A DNA stretch of 61,513 nucleotides from DASTPP01 sp035762175 (GTDB taxonomy: Bacteria > Myxococcota_A > Polyangia > Polyangiales > Polyangiaceae). Below are positions 18,734 to 26,445 of this stretch, piece by piece. A program made the translations under genes and the position numbers. How positions within the stretch are numbered: the stretch's first letter is position 1; every line of letters starts with the position of its first letter. The notes beneath the pieces are model-generated. The model had not been told where the DNA came from, searched no databases, and was given only the letters and a program-made list of their open reading frames with translations. The stretch is from the NCBI GenBank assembly GCA_035762175.1, contig DASTPP010000117.1, positions 1 to 61,513 on the forward strand, in the 5' to 3' direction.

Positions 18734-19624
18734 GTGACCATCGATTCGAAGAATGTTGTGTTGACCGCTGTCCCGCCGCCCGAGCCCGAGGGCGAAGCGC
18801 CCGACGAAGAGGGCGGGGGCTACGTTGACGGGGGCGGGCCCGATGACGAGGGCGAGCGGCGGGGGGTGTCGCGGCAGACGCTCGAGCGGACGCCGGGGCG
18901 CCTGCTGGTGTTTCTGCGGGGGGTGGGCACGCAGGTGCGCATCCGGGCGAAGATGATGAAGCGGGGCTACACCCCCGCGGAGCATGCGCGCGGTTGGGCC
19001 CTCTTGCAGGCCTCGTCCGGCCGCTTCGACGAGGCGCCCGGCGATGACGGCGGCGACGGCGCCGTGCAAGAGGCCATCGCCGAGATCGACGCGTGGGACG
19101 AAGACGGCATGCGCATCGTCAACGCCGCGCTCCGGGCCCGGCACCCGGCGCAGCACGCGTTCGTGATGCGGGGGCTGAAGCCGAGCACGGGCGTCGAGTC
19201 GGTGATCGGGGTCGCGACGCTGCTCGACCGGCTCGACGCGCTCGAGGGCGCGCCCGAGCGCGGACCGACCCGCGACGACGATCACGCCGCGCTCGCGACG
19301 CTCGCCGCGCGGGGCGTCACCAAGGCCGAGCGGTCGAGGCTGCGGGCGCGCGTCAAGCAGGCGCAGGCGCTCGGGGGCGCCGGCGCGGCCGAGCAGCAGG
19401 CCGAGGTCGAGCGGCGGGTGCACGCGGCGCTCGTCGAGCAGCATCGCTGGCTCGAAGAGTGGTCCGACGTGGCGCGCTCGGTCATCAAGCGGCGCGACCA
19501 TCTCATCCGCCTCGGGCTCGCGTCGCGGCGCCCGCGCCGGGGCGGCGGGGCGGGGGGGCCGGTCGGCGGGCCGGTCGACGGGCCGGCCGACGGCGAGGGG
19601 GGCGACGACGAAGGGGCGGAGTGA
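18734..19624 (+). CDS. Uncharacterised alpha-helical protein with acidic N-terminus
   Basis: Protein of 296 aa. The GTG start is preceded by AAAGGAGAG with eight bases of spacing, a near-perfect ribosome-binding site. An ATG at 18707 is in frame but has no such site. An acidic, Gly/Pro-rich first 45 residues (EGEAPDEEGGGYVDGGG) leads into a helical, Arg-rich core (LLVFLRGVGTQVRIRAKMMK, YTPAEHARGWALL, EIDAWDEDGMRIVNAAL, RWLEEWSDVARSVIKRRDHL). The C-terminus is a basic then Gly-rich tail. No known domain is recognised. It is co-directional with the preceding block but separated by 190 bases, so probably transcribed on its own. Confidence 0.75.
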   Translation: MTIDSKNVVLTAVPPPEPEGEAPDEEGGGYVDGGGPDDEGERRGVSRQTLERTPGRLLVFLRGVGTQVRIRAKMMKRGYTPAEHARGWALLQASSGRFDEAPGDDGGDGAVQEAIAEIDAWDEDGMRIVNAALRARHPAQHAFVMRGLKPSTGVESVIGVATLLDRLDALEGAPERGPTRDDDHAALATLAARGVTKAERSRLRARVKQAQALGGAGAAEQQAEVERRVHAALVEQHRWLEEWSDVARSVIKRRDHLIRLGLASRRPRRGGGAGGPVGGPVDGPADGEGGDDEGAE

Positions 19625-19683
19625 TCCGGCCGAATGAGAAGTTGGCCGGGTGCGGTGGGCTGCTCCCGTCAAAGAGGGGGGGG

Positions 19684-19776
19684 TCGAAGCGGGGCGGCGT
19701 TGGCCCCCGAGTGAACTCGGGGGCAGCGAACGCCCGCGGGAACGGCCCTTTAAGCCCGGCAGGCCGGGCTCCCACG
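19684..19776. repeat. REP-like double-hairpin element, left copy
   Basis: The element contains the palindrome CCCCCGAGT-GA-ACTCGGGGG at 19704-19723 and a second hairpin AGCCCGGC...GCCGGGCT at 19753-19770. It shares a near-identical stretch of about 65 bases, beginning TCGAAGCGGGGCGGCG, with the copy at 20281. It lies between the upstream gene and the RAYT transposase, on the transposase's 5' side. Confidence 0.85.
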
Positions 19777-19834
19777 AGTCGGGTCGGTTTGCGGGGGGTT
19801 AGCAATCGGCGGCTCGTGGGGCCGAAGGGGTAAC

Positions 19835-20248
19835 ATGAAGCGCCTACCCACCCTACTGCTCGTGCACATCGTTTGGTCGACCGCCCGGCGCCGCGCCGAC
19901 TTGCCTCCTACGCTCGACGCGCCGCTCGCCGAGCTGCTGGGCGCCAAGGGGGCCGAGCTGGGTTGTCCACTGCTTGCCACGGGGGCGGCCGACGATCACG
20001 TGCATGCCATTGTTCGCCTGGCGCCCACCGTGTGCTTGGCTGCCCTGGTCCAGCGCCTCAAAGGCGCCTCCGCTCCTGCCCTCAACGAGCGGCGTTGGGT
20101 GCCCGAAGGGTTTCGGTGGCAGTCGGGCTATTGGGCCGAATCGCTCAGCCCGAGCGCTCTTTCCCGGCTCGAAGCCTACGTGCGCGGTCAGCGACGTCAC
20201 CACGACGACGCCCACCCCGCCGAAGATTGGCTGCGCCGCCTTGCCTGA
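19835..20248 (+). CDS. REP-associated tyrosine transposase (RAYT, Y1/IS200-like)
   Basis: Protein of 137 aa. The N-terminal strand LLVHIVWSTARRRADLP matches the start of the Y1 transposase fold. The HUH metal site is DDHVHAIVRL (His55, His57). The C-terminal part GYWAESLSPSALSRLEAYVRGQRRHH carries the candidate nucleophile Tyr115. This is the TnpA-REP/RAYT arrangement: a single-domain HUH nickase, known to process REP hairpins, domesticated and usually present once per genome. REP-like palindromes lie within 115 bases on both sides. It is somewhat shorter than many RAYTs, but all motifs are present, so it is probably active or recently so. Confidence 0.88.
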   Translation: MKRLPTLLLVHIVWSTARRRADLPPTLDAPLAELLGAKGAELGCPLLATGAADDHVHAIVRLAPTVCLAALVQRLKGASAPALNERRWVPEGFRWQSGYWAESLSPSALSRLEAYVRGQRRHHDDAHPAEDWLRRLA

Positions 20249-20280
20249 ATGATGGAGCGCGGCCCACCGAAGGGGGTGTT

Positions 20281-20378
20281 TCGAAGCGGGGCGGCGTTGG
20301 CCCCCGAGTGAACTCGGGGGCAGCGAACGCCCGCGGAAACGGCCGTCCAAGCCCTGCCGGAGGCAGGGCTCCCGCGAA
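20281..20378. repeat. REP-like double-hairpin element, right copy
   Basis: Second copy, same orientation as the left one. The identical 20-base palindrome is at 20301-20320. The second hairpin is AGCCCTGCC-GGA-GGCAGGGCT at 20350-20370, where the stem sequence differs from the left copy but pairing is kept. It begins 33 bases after the RAYT stop codon. Confidence 0.85.
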
Positions 20379-20482
20379 GCGAGCCGCGCGCGCTCGCCCG
20401 GAGGCCAAAGCCCGCGGGAGCCCGGCCCCGGCGAGGGGGCGGGCTTAACAGGTCGAACTGGCCCGATTCCGCGTGGCACGAA

Positions 20483-20517
20483 CGGGCGTTCGCTGCCCCC
20501 GAGTTCACTCGGGGGCC
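20483..20517 (-). repeat. REP-like element, third copy in inverted orientation
   Basis: The reverse complement reads GGCCCCCGAGTGAACTCGGG and continues GGGCAGCGAACGCCCG, matching the shared core of the other two copies. The palindrome sits at 20496-20515. Two direct copies plus one inverted copy around a RAYT gene make a bacterial interspersed mosaic element-like cluster. Confidence 0.8.
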
Positions 20518-20580
20518 GGTCTCCGAGCCGACCACCCTGGTTGCGCTGGGGCGGGCGGTCGTTACGCCGGCGGAGGCGAT

Positions 20581-21465
20581 TCAGCGGCAGCCGAAGGCGT
20601 TGGCGAAGGCGACGACCTCGTTCTCGACCGCGGGGCTGTCGGCGCAGGTGCCGAAGGACACCTCGGCGTTCGGGGTGATCTGGCAGAGCGTCTCGTTGCT
20701 GCAGGTGCCGCTCGGGTCGCAGGAGCAGGGGTGGCCGGGGCCGCGGGTCTTGGCGAGGCCGATGGAGCGCGCGACGAGGAAGATGGCCTCGTTGGCGAGG
20801 GCGTAGCGGCCGCGGGCGGGGTCGGCGGCGCCTTCGAACAGGACGCCGACGTCGTTGCGCACGGCGTTGCCGCAGTCGTGGCGCACGAGGCCGTAGAGCG
20901 AGCCGGCGTCCTGGCCGGCGAAGACGATCATCATGTGGTCGCCGCCGGGCCGGGCGGTGGTCACCTCGACGGCGTAGGCGGCGAGGGCCTGGCGCAGGTC
21001 GGCGACGAGCTGGTCGATGCGGGCCTGGCGGCCGGGGTCGGCGGCGAGAAAGGCCGGGTAGGTGGTCCGCGTCGCGACGAGGCTGAAGGCCGACTGCGTG
21101 GCGTCGTCCTGGCCGTCGGCGACGCTCTCGAGCGTCACGCCTTCGAAGGCGAGGTAGAGGCTCGGGGGCGACGAGGGCGTGCCCGTCGCAGGGCACGAGG
21201 CCGAGCCGGCCTGGCCCGAAGCGCCGGCGCCGCCGCCCGCTCCGCCGCCCGCGCCGCCCGCGCTGCCGCCCGCGCCGCCCGCGCCGCCGCTCGCGCCGCC
21301 AGAGCCCGCGGCCTGCGCGCCGGCCGCCCCGGCGTTCGCGGCGGCGCCGCCCGAGCCGCCCTCGTCACCCGAGCTCGCGTCGTCGCAGGCGGCGGGGGCG
21401 AGCGCGGCGATGCCCGCGGCGAAGAGAAGGGTAACGAGGGGGCGCAGCTTCGGCAGGGCAAGCAT
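20581..21465 (-). CDS. Lipoprotein, possibly a degenerate metallopeptidase-like protein
   Basis: Exported protein of 294 aa. The start is placed at the ATG before LALPKLRPLVTLLFAAGIAA and the lipobox end ALAPAAC. A Gly/Ala-rich linker of about 70 residues follows. The mature part has YLAFEGVTLESVADGQDDA, then AYAVEVTTARPGGDHMMIVF, an arrangement I associate with secreted myxobacterial zinc-protease-like proteins. Where a HExxH would be expected there is NEAIFLVARSIGL, so the metal site seems lost. Six cysteines cluster near the C-terminus (CSCDPSGTCSNETLC). The protease relationship is tentative. Confidence 0.7.
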   Translation of the reverse strand: MLALPKLRPLVTLLFAAGIAALAPAACDDASSGDEGGSGGAAANAGAAGAQAAGSGGASGGAGGAGGSAGGAGGGAGGGAGASGQAGSASCPATGTPSSPPSLYLAFEGVTLESVADGQDDATQSAFSLVATRTTYPAFLAADPGRQARIDQLVADLRQALAAYAVEVTTARPGGDHMMIVFAGQDAGSLYGLVRHDCGNAVRNDVGVLFEGAADPARGRYALANEAIFLVARSIGLAKTRGPGHPCSCDPSGTCSNETLCQITPNAEVSFGTCADSPAVENEVVAFANAFGCR

Positions 21466-21490
21466 CGGGGCAGGGTAGGAGGGGGGCAAA

Positions 21491-21574
21491 GGGGCGGCAA
21501 GCCGAGCTAGGATCGGCGCCGATGAACGAGACGGGGCGGCAAGCCGCGCTAGGATCGGCGCCGATGAGCGAGAT
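21491..21574. repeat. Two-copy 42-bp tandem duplication including a start codon
   Basis: Bases 21491-21532 and 21533-21574 are near-identical (GGGGCGGCAAGCC, then GCTAGGATCGGCGCCGATGA). Each copy carries its own ATG (21522 and 21564) with the same upstream context. The period is 14 codons, so both ATGs are in frame with the nitrilase gene. Confidence 0.9.
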
Positions 21575-22427
21575 GTTGCCCGCGTCACCTCTCTGCGTCG
21601 CCGCCGTGCAGGCCGAGCCCGTGCCCGGCGACGTCGCCGCCAACGCGGCCGCCGCCGCCCGGCTGCTCGCGCGGGCCGCGGGCGAGGGCGCCCGGCTCGT
21701 CGTCTTTCCGGAGCTCTTCTTGCCGGCGTACGACCCCGACGCGCTGCGCGCCGACCCGGCCGGGGCGTTCCTGCGGGTGGGCGAGGCAGAGCGCGTCGGC
21801 GATCGACGGCTCGCGCCGCTCGGCGCGGCGGCGCGGCGCCACCGGGTCGTCGCGCTGGTGGGCGCGGCGTTGCTCCGGCCGGGGGGGCGACGCACGCTCT
21901 CGTCGATCGTCGTCGACGCCGAGGGCGAGGCGGTCGCGGCGTACGACAAGCAGCACCTCTGGGGCCCCGACGAGGCCGAGCTCTTCGCGCCGGGCGAGGC
22001 GGGGGTGACCTTGCGGCTCGGCGACTGGCGGCTCGGCCTGGGCGTCTGTTACGACGGGTGCTTCCCCGAGCACGGGCGCGCGGCGGCGCTCGACGGGGCG
22101 CACGCGTACCTGTGCCCGGGCGCCTTTCTGCAGGGCTCGCAGCACCGCCGCGATCTCTATTACGCCGCCCGCGCGCTCGACAACACGATGTACGTCGTGT
22201 TCGCCAACTCGGTGGGCGGGCGCGGGCGGCTCCGCTTCAACGGGGGGGCGGCGATCTACGAGCCGGAGGGGCGGGCGATCGCGCGGGGGGGCGACGAGGG
22301 CGAGGCGGTGCTGGTGGCCGAGCTCGACCCGCGCGAGATCGGCCGGGTGCGCGAGCGGCACGCGATGCTGCGCGACCGGCGGGGCGATCTGGGCGGGCGG
22401 CGTTCGATCGTCGTCGCGGGGGGCTGA
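21564..22427 (+). CDS. Carbon-nitrogen hydrolase (nitrilase superfamily)
   Basis: Amidohydrolase of 287 aa from this start (301 from the duplicated ATG at 21522). The Glu-Lys-Cys triad is visible: FPELF, YDKQHLWG and GVCYDGCFPE, with Glu50, Lys129 and Cys162 by this start. A second conserved region ARALDNTMYVVFANSVG follows. The family cleaves C-N bonds in nitriles, amides or carbamoyl compounds. The context LGVCYDGCFPE resembles the aliphatic-amidase/beta-ureidopropionase-like branches, but the substrate cannot be named. It is convergent with the crotonase gene 18 bases away. Confidence 0.92.
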   Translation: MSEMLPASPLCVAAVQAEPVPGDVAANAAAAARLLARAAGEGARLVVFPELFLPAYDPDALRADPAGAFLRVGEAERVGDRRLAPLGAAARRHRVVALVGAALLRPGGRRTLSSIVVDAEGEAVAAYDKQHLWGPDEAELFAPGEAGVTLRLGDWRLGLGVCYDGCFPEHGRAAALDGAHAYLCPGAFLQGSQHRRDLYYAARALDNTMYVVFANSVGGRGRLRFNGGAAIYEPEGRAIARGGDEGEAVLVAELDPREIGRVRERHAMLRDRRGDLGGRRSIVVAGG

Positions 22428-22445
22428 GGGGCGCGGACGGCCCCT

Positions 22446-23231
<786 letters not shown>

Positions 23232-23232
23232 T

Positions 23233-24054
23233 CTAGCAGTTCGACGCGGGGCCGGGCTCGGGGCCCTCGAACGCGCGCACGAACTGACGCGGCTGCCGCC
23301 GCTTGCGCAGGCAGCGCGTCTCGGCCTCGAGGTAGCAGACCGTGAAGGCGCGGCGGGCGCGGCCCGTGCGGTTGACGCCCGAGCGGTGCCACAGGTGGTT
23401 GTGCAGCAGGTAGGCCTCGCCGGCGCGGGCGCCGAGCAAGACGCCCTCGCGGGCCCCGCGCTCGGCGACGCGGGCCTTGGGCACGAGGCCGCCCATGGGC
23501 GTGGCGAGGCCGGCGAGGTGGCTGCCGGGCAGGGCCTCGACGCAGCCGGCCTCGGGCGGCGCGTCGTCGAGGGCCGTCCAGATCTGGAGCACCGGCGGGC
23601 GGTCGATGCCCCAGAAGCGCCCGTCGTCTTGGTGCCAGGGCAGGGGCGAGCCGCCGGCGGCGGGCTTGGTGAAGAGCGTCGCGCGGTAGACGCTGACGCC
23701 GCCGGGGGCGAGGGCGCGGGCGAGGCGGGCGAAGAGGGGGTTGTTGAGGTAGGCGAAGAAGAGCGGATCGAGCTCGAGCTTCTCGACCTTGCGGTAGTCG
23801 AGCGAGGGCCCCTCGTAGCCGCGGCCGTAGGGCAGATCGTCGTAGCTGCCGGTGTTGGCGTCCTTCTGAAAGAAGAGGCCGGGGTAGGCGACGCGCCCGA
23901 GCATCAAGTCGTCGGCGCGGGCGCGCAGGGCCGCGAGCGCCTCGTCGCTCGCCACGCGGCCGAGCGGCGCGTAGCCCTCGGCGCGGTAGCGGGCGAGGGC
24001 GGGCCCGACGTCGCGCCCGAGGGCGCCCTCGGCGAGCATCGCCTCGGGCCTCAT
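23233..24054 (-). CDS. Phytanoyl-CoA dioxygenase (PhyH) family protein
   Basis: Fe(II)/2-oxoglutarate oxygenase of 273 aa. The iron triad is His141 and Asp143 in PLPWHQDDGRFWG, with a distal His in HLWHRSGVNRTGRARRAF, whose following Arg residues would bind 2-oxoglutarate. Substrate-pocket sequences include LQIWTALDDAPPEAGCVEAL and LPGSHLAGL. The start ATG overlaps the stop of the aldo-keto reductase gene as ATGA, so the two are translationally coupled. The gene ends one base before the crotonase start, so three genes form one operon. It hydroxylates an unknown small molecule. Confidence 0.9.
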   Translation of the reverse strand: MRPEAMLAEGALGRDVGPALARYRAEGYAPLGRVASDEALAALRARADDLMLGRVAYPGLFFQKDANTGSYDDLPYGRGYEGPSLDYRKVEKLELDPLFFAYLNNPLFARLARALAPGGVSVYRATLFTKPAAGGSPLPWHQDDGRFWGIDRPPVLQIWTALDDAPPEAGCVEALPGSHLAGLATPMGGLVPKARVAERGAREGVLLGARAGEAYLLHNHLWHRSGVNRTGRARRAFTVCYLEAETRCLRKRRQPRQFVRAFEGPEPGPASNC

Positions 24055-25016
24055 CGGGCGTAGCTCGCGTCGGTGCCGAGGTAGTCGCGGTAGAGGTCGT
24101 CGAGGCGCTTCATGGCGCCGGGCGGGGGGCGGTAGGCGCAGCCGTCGAGGGCGGCGTCGAGCTGGTCGACGTCGCCGGGGCCGACGAGGACGGCGTCGAC
24201 GCCGGGGCGGGCGGCGAGCCAGCCGTAGGCGAGGCGGGCGGGCGCGACGCCCTCGTCGCGGGCGACGTCGGCGCAGGCCGCGGCGAGCGCGAAGAAGGGG
24301 TCGGTCCAGTAGCGGCGGCGGTAGAGGGGGTTCTGGTCGAAGCGCGAGCCCGGGGGGGCGGGGCGAGAGCGGTCGTGGCGGCCGGCGAGCAGGCCGCCGG
24401 CGAGCGGGTTGTAGACGGCGGTGGGCAGGCGGTAGCGGCGGGCGAAGGCGAGGTACTCGATTTCGATTTGCCGGACGAGCACGTTGTAGAGGACTTGCGA
24501 CAGGGCGGGCCGCGGCACGCCGCGCGCGTCGCACCACGTGATCATCTCGAGCACCTGCCACGAGGCGTAGTTCGAGACGCCCCAGGCCCGCGCCTTGCCC
24601 GACTCGAGCAGGGCGGCGACCGCGCCGAGCGTCGCCTCGATCGGCACCGCGCGGTCGGGGGCGTGCAGGTAATAGAGGTCGACGTACTCGGTGCCGAGGC
24701 GGGCGAGGCTCTCGTCGAGCGCGCGCGGCAGGCGCTCGGGCGAGAGCCCCTCGGGCTTGCCGCCGGCGCGGCCGAGGCCGACCTTGGTGGCGACGCTCAC
24801 CTCGGCGCGCCGGGCGCCGAGGGCGCGGCCGAGGATCGCTTCGGACGCGCCGTCGTTGTACAGGTTGGCGGTGTCGAACGAGCGCACCCCCCGCTCGAGC
24901 GCCCGCTCGACGACGCGGCGCGCCTCGGCCTCGGGCGTGCGCCGGCCGAAGTTCATCGTGCCGACGATGACGTAGGGGGCAGCGGCCTCGGGCGTGGCGG
25001 GGGGGGCCGGCGTCAT
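24051..25016 (-). CDS. Aldo/keto reductase
   Basis: NADPH-dependent reductase of 321 aa with the full catalytic tetrad: Asp and Tyr in SFDTANLYNDGASE, Lys in VSVATKVGLGR, His in VDLYYLHAPDR. The TIM-barrel motif GVSNYASWQV follows. The product resembles the AKR subgroup annotated as voltage-gated channel beta-like or YajO-like. Start chosen at the ATG ahead of TPAPPATPEAAAPYVIVG; longer open frames upstream are low complexity. First gene of the AKR-PhyH-crotonase operon. Divergent from the rubredoxin gene. Confidence 0.92.
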   Translation of the reverse strand: MTPAPPATPEAAAPYVIVGTMNFGRRTPEAEARRVVERALERGVRSFDTANLYNDGASEAILGRALGARRAEVSVATKVGLGRAGGKPEGLSPERLPRALDESLARLGTEYVDLYYLHAPDRAVPIEATLGAVAALLESGKARAWGVSNYASWQVLEMITWCDARGVPRPALSQVLYNVLVRQIEIEYLAFARRYRLPTAVYNPLAGGLLAGRHDRSRPAPPGSRFDQNPLYRRRYWTDPFFALAAACADVARDEGVAPARLAYGWLAARPGVDAVLVGPGDVDQLDAALDGCAYRPPPGAMKRLDDLYRDYLGTDASYAR

Positions 25017-25115
25017 GGCGGGGCGAGGGTACGCGCCGGGGGCCCGAGCGTCGAGGCGTAGAAGCGCGGGGGCCCGGCGTGGTAGCGTCCGGGTTTCGTT
25101 ACGGGAGGGTGGTTG

Positions 25116-25283
25116 ATGGCCATGAGGCGATACCGTTGCGTCATTTGCGGGCACGAGTACGACCCCGCCGAGGGCGACCCGGGGGCCGGCATCGCGCCCG
25201 GCACGAGCTTCGAAGACCTTCCCGATTCGTGGTTCTGCCCCGACTGCGGGGCGACCAAGGCCGACTACGAGCCGTTCGAGTGA
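25116..25283 (+). CDS. Rubredoxin
   Basis: Small electron carrier of 55 aa, typical rubredoxin length. The two Cys pairs that hold the single iron are Cys8-x2-Cys11 in YRCVICGHEYDP and Cys41-x2-Cys44 in WFCPDCGATKADYE. The conserved GDPGAGIAPGTSFEDLPDSW stretch lies between. The ATG is preceded by GGGAGGG; a second ATG two codons on is possible. It would shuttle electrons for an oxygenase or oxygen-detoxifying enzyme. Divergent from the AKR-PhyH operon and 77 bases before RNase Z. No dedicated partner is seen next to it. Confidence 0.95.
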   Translation: MAMRRYRCVICGHEYDPAEGDPGAGIAPGTSFEDLPDSWFCPDCGATKADYEPFE

Positions 25284-25360
25284 GCGCGCCCGTTCGGCGG
25301 CCGCGCGGCCCGGCGCGGGGGGCGGCGCGGGGGCCGCGGGCGTGCTAGCAGCGGGGGGCC

Positions 25361-26281
25361 ATGTCGACCCGCGAACTGGTCGTGCTGGGCTCTTCGAGCC
25401 AGGTGCCGACGCGCTACCGCAACCACAACGGGTACCTGCTCTTGTGGGACGACGAGGGCCTGCTCTTCGACCCGGGCGAGGGCACGCAGCGCCAGATGAT
25501 CTACGCCGAGGTGAGCGCGTCGCAGATCACCAAGATCTTGGTGACGCACTTTCACGGCGACCACTGTCTCGGGCTGGCCAGCATGATCCAGCGCATCAGC
25601 TTGGACCGGGTGCCCCAGACGATCGACGTGTTCTTTCCGGCGTCGGGGGCGGTGTACTTCGAGCGGCTGCGCTACGCCTCGATCTATTACGACCAGGCGC
25701 GCCTCGCGCCCCGGCCGCTCGAGGCCGAGGGCGTCGTGCACGAGTCGCCCGCGTTCACGATCGAGGCGCGGCGCCTCGACCACGGGGTCGAGGCCTTCGG
25801 CTACCGCCTGCAAGAGCGGGGCGGCCGCACGATGCTGCCCGGCGCGCTCGCCGAGGCGGGGGTGAGCGGCCCGGCGGTCGGGCGGCTCTTGCGCGAGGGC
25901 GAGGTCAAGGCGGGCGAGCGCGTCGTGCGCCTCGACGAGGTGAGCGTCGAGCGCAAGGGCCAGAGCGTCGCGTTCGTCATGGACACGCGACCTTGCGCGG
26001 CGGCGCTCGAGCTGGCGCGGGGGGTCGACCTCTTGGTGTGCGAGTCGACGTACCTCTCGAGCGAGGCGAGCGAGGCGCACGCGCACGGGCACATGACCGC
26101 GGCCGACGCGGCGTCGATCGCCCGCGAGGCCGGCGTCGGCCGCCTCGTGCTCACGCACTTCTCGCAGCGCTACGTCGCGGTCGAGCCCTTCGAAGACGAG
26201 GCGCGGGCGATCTTCGCCGACGCGGTGGCCGCGCGCGACGGGCGGCGGGTGGCGGTGCCGAAGCGGGCGCGGGTGTCCTGA
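25361..26281 (+). CDS. rnz: Ribonuclease Z (tRNA 3'-processing endonuclease)
   Basis: Metallo-beta-lactamase-fold nuclease of 306 aa, the short RNase Z form. It has the zinc motif THFHGDHCLGL (about residues 62-72), DPGEGTQRQM early on as in known RNase Z proteins, VCESTYLSSEA with the later metal-ligand Glu/Asp region, and the C-terminal HGHMTAADAAS and LVLTHFSQRY motifs. It removes 3' trailers from tRNA precursors in the cytoplasm. Start ATG at 25361 after AGCGGGGGGCC. Confidence 0.93.
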   Translation: MSTRELVVLGSSSQVPTRYRNHNGYLLLWDDEGLLFDPGEGTQRQMIYAEVSASQITKILVTHFHGDHCLGLASMIQRISLDRVPQTIDVFFPASGAVYFERLRYASIYYDQARLAPRPLEAEGVVHESPAFTIEARRLDHGVEAFGYRLQERGGRTMLPGALAEAGVSGPAVGRLLREGEVKAGERVVRLDEVSVERKGQSVAFVMDTRPCAAALELARGVDLLVCESTYLSSEASEAHAHGHMTAADAASIAREAGVGRLVLTHFSQRYVAVEPFEDEARAIFADAVAARDGRRVAVPKRARVS

Positions 26282-26445
26282 GGCGGCCGGGGCCCGGGCG
26301 GGGTCGTCGCGCCGGCCCCCGGGCGCGCTCGCCGCGGCGGCGCGGGCCGCGGGCGTGGGGGCGCCCCGAGCCTCGACGGGGGCCGCGCGCGTGATAGCTT
26401 CAGCCCCCCGACCCCGCGAGCGTGGGCGCCGGGCCGACCGACGCG

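Larger units (their letters stand above)
20249..20580. other. RAYT 3' flank made of REP-like elements, no gene
   Basis: These 332 bases hold the right REP copy, a further hairpin AAGCCCGC...GCGGGCTT (20408-20446), and the inverted third copy at 20483-20517. No coding sequence is supported. Confidence 0.6.

Noticed and set aside
23233..24561. Longer 442-codon version of the PhyH frame
   Set aside because: The extra 169 N-terminal residues are Arg/Pro low complexity lying inside the reductase gene. The ATGA overlap and family length fix the start at 24054.
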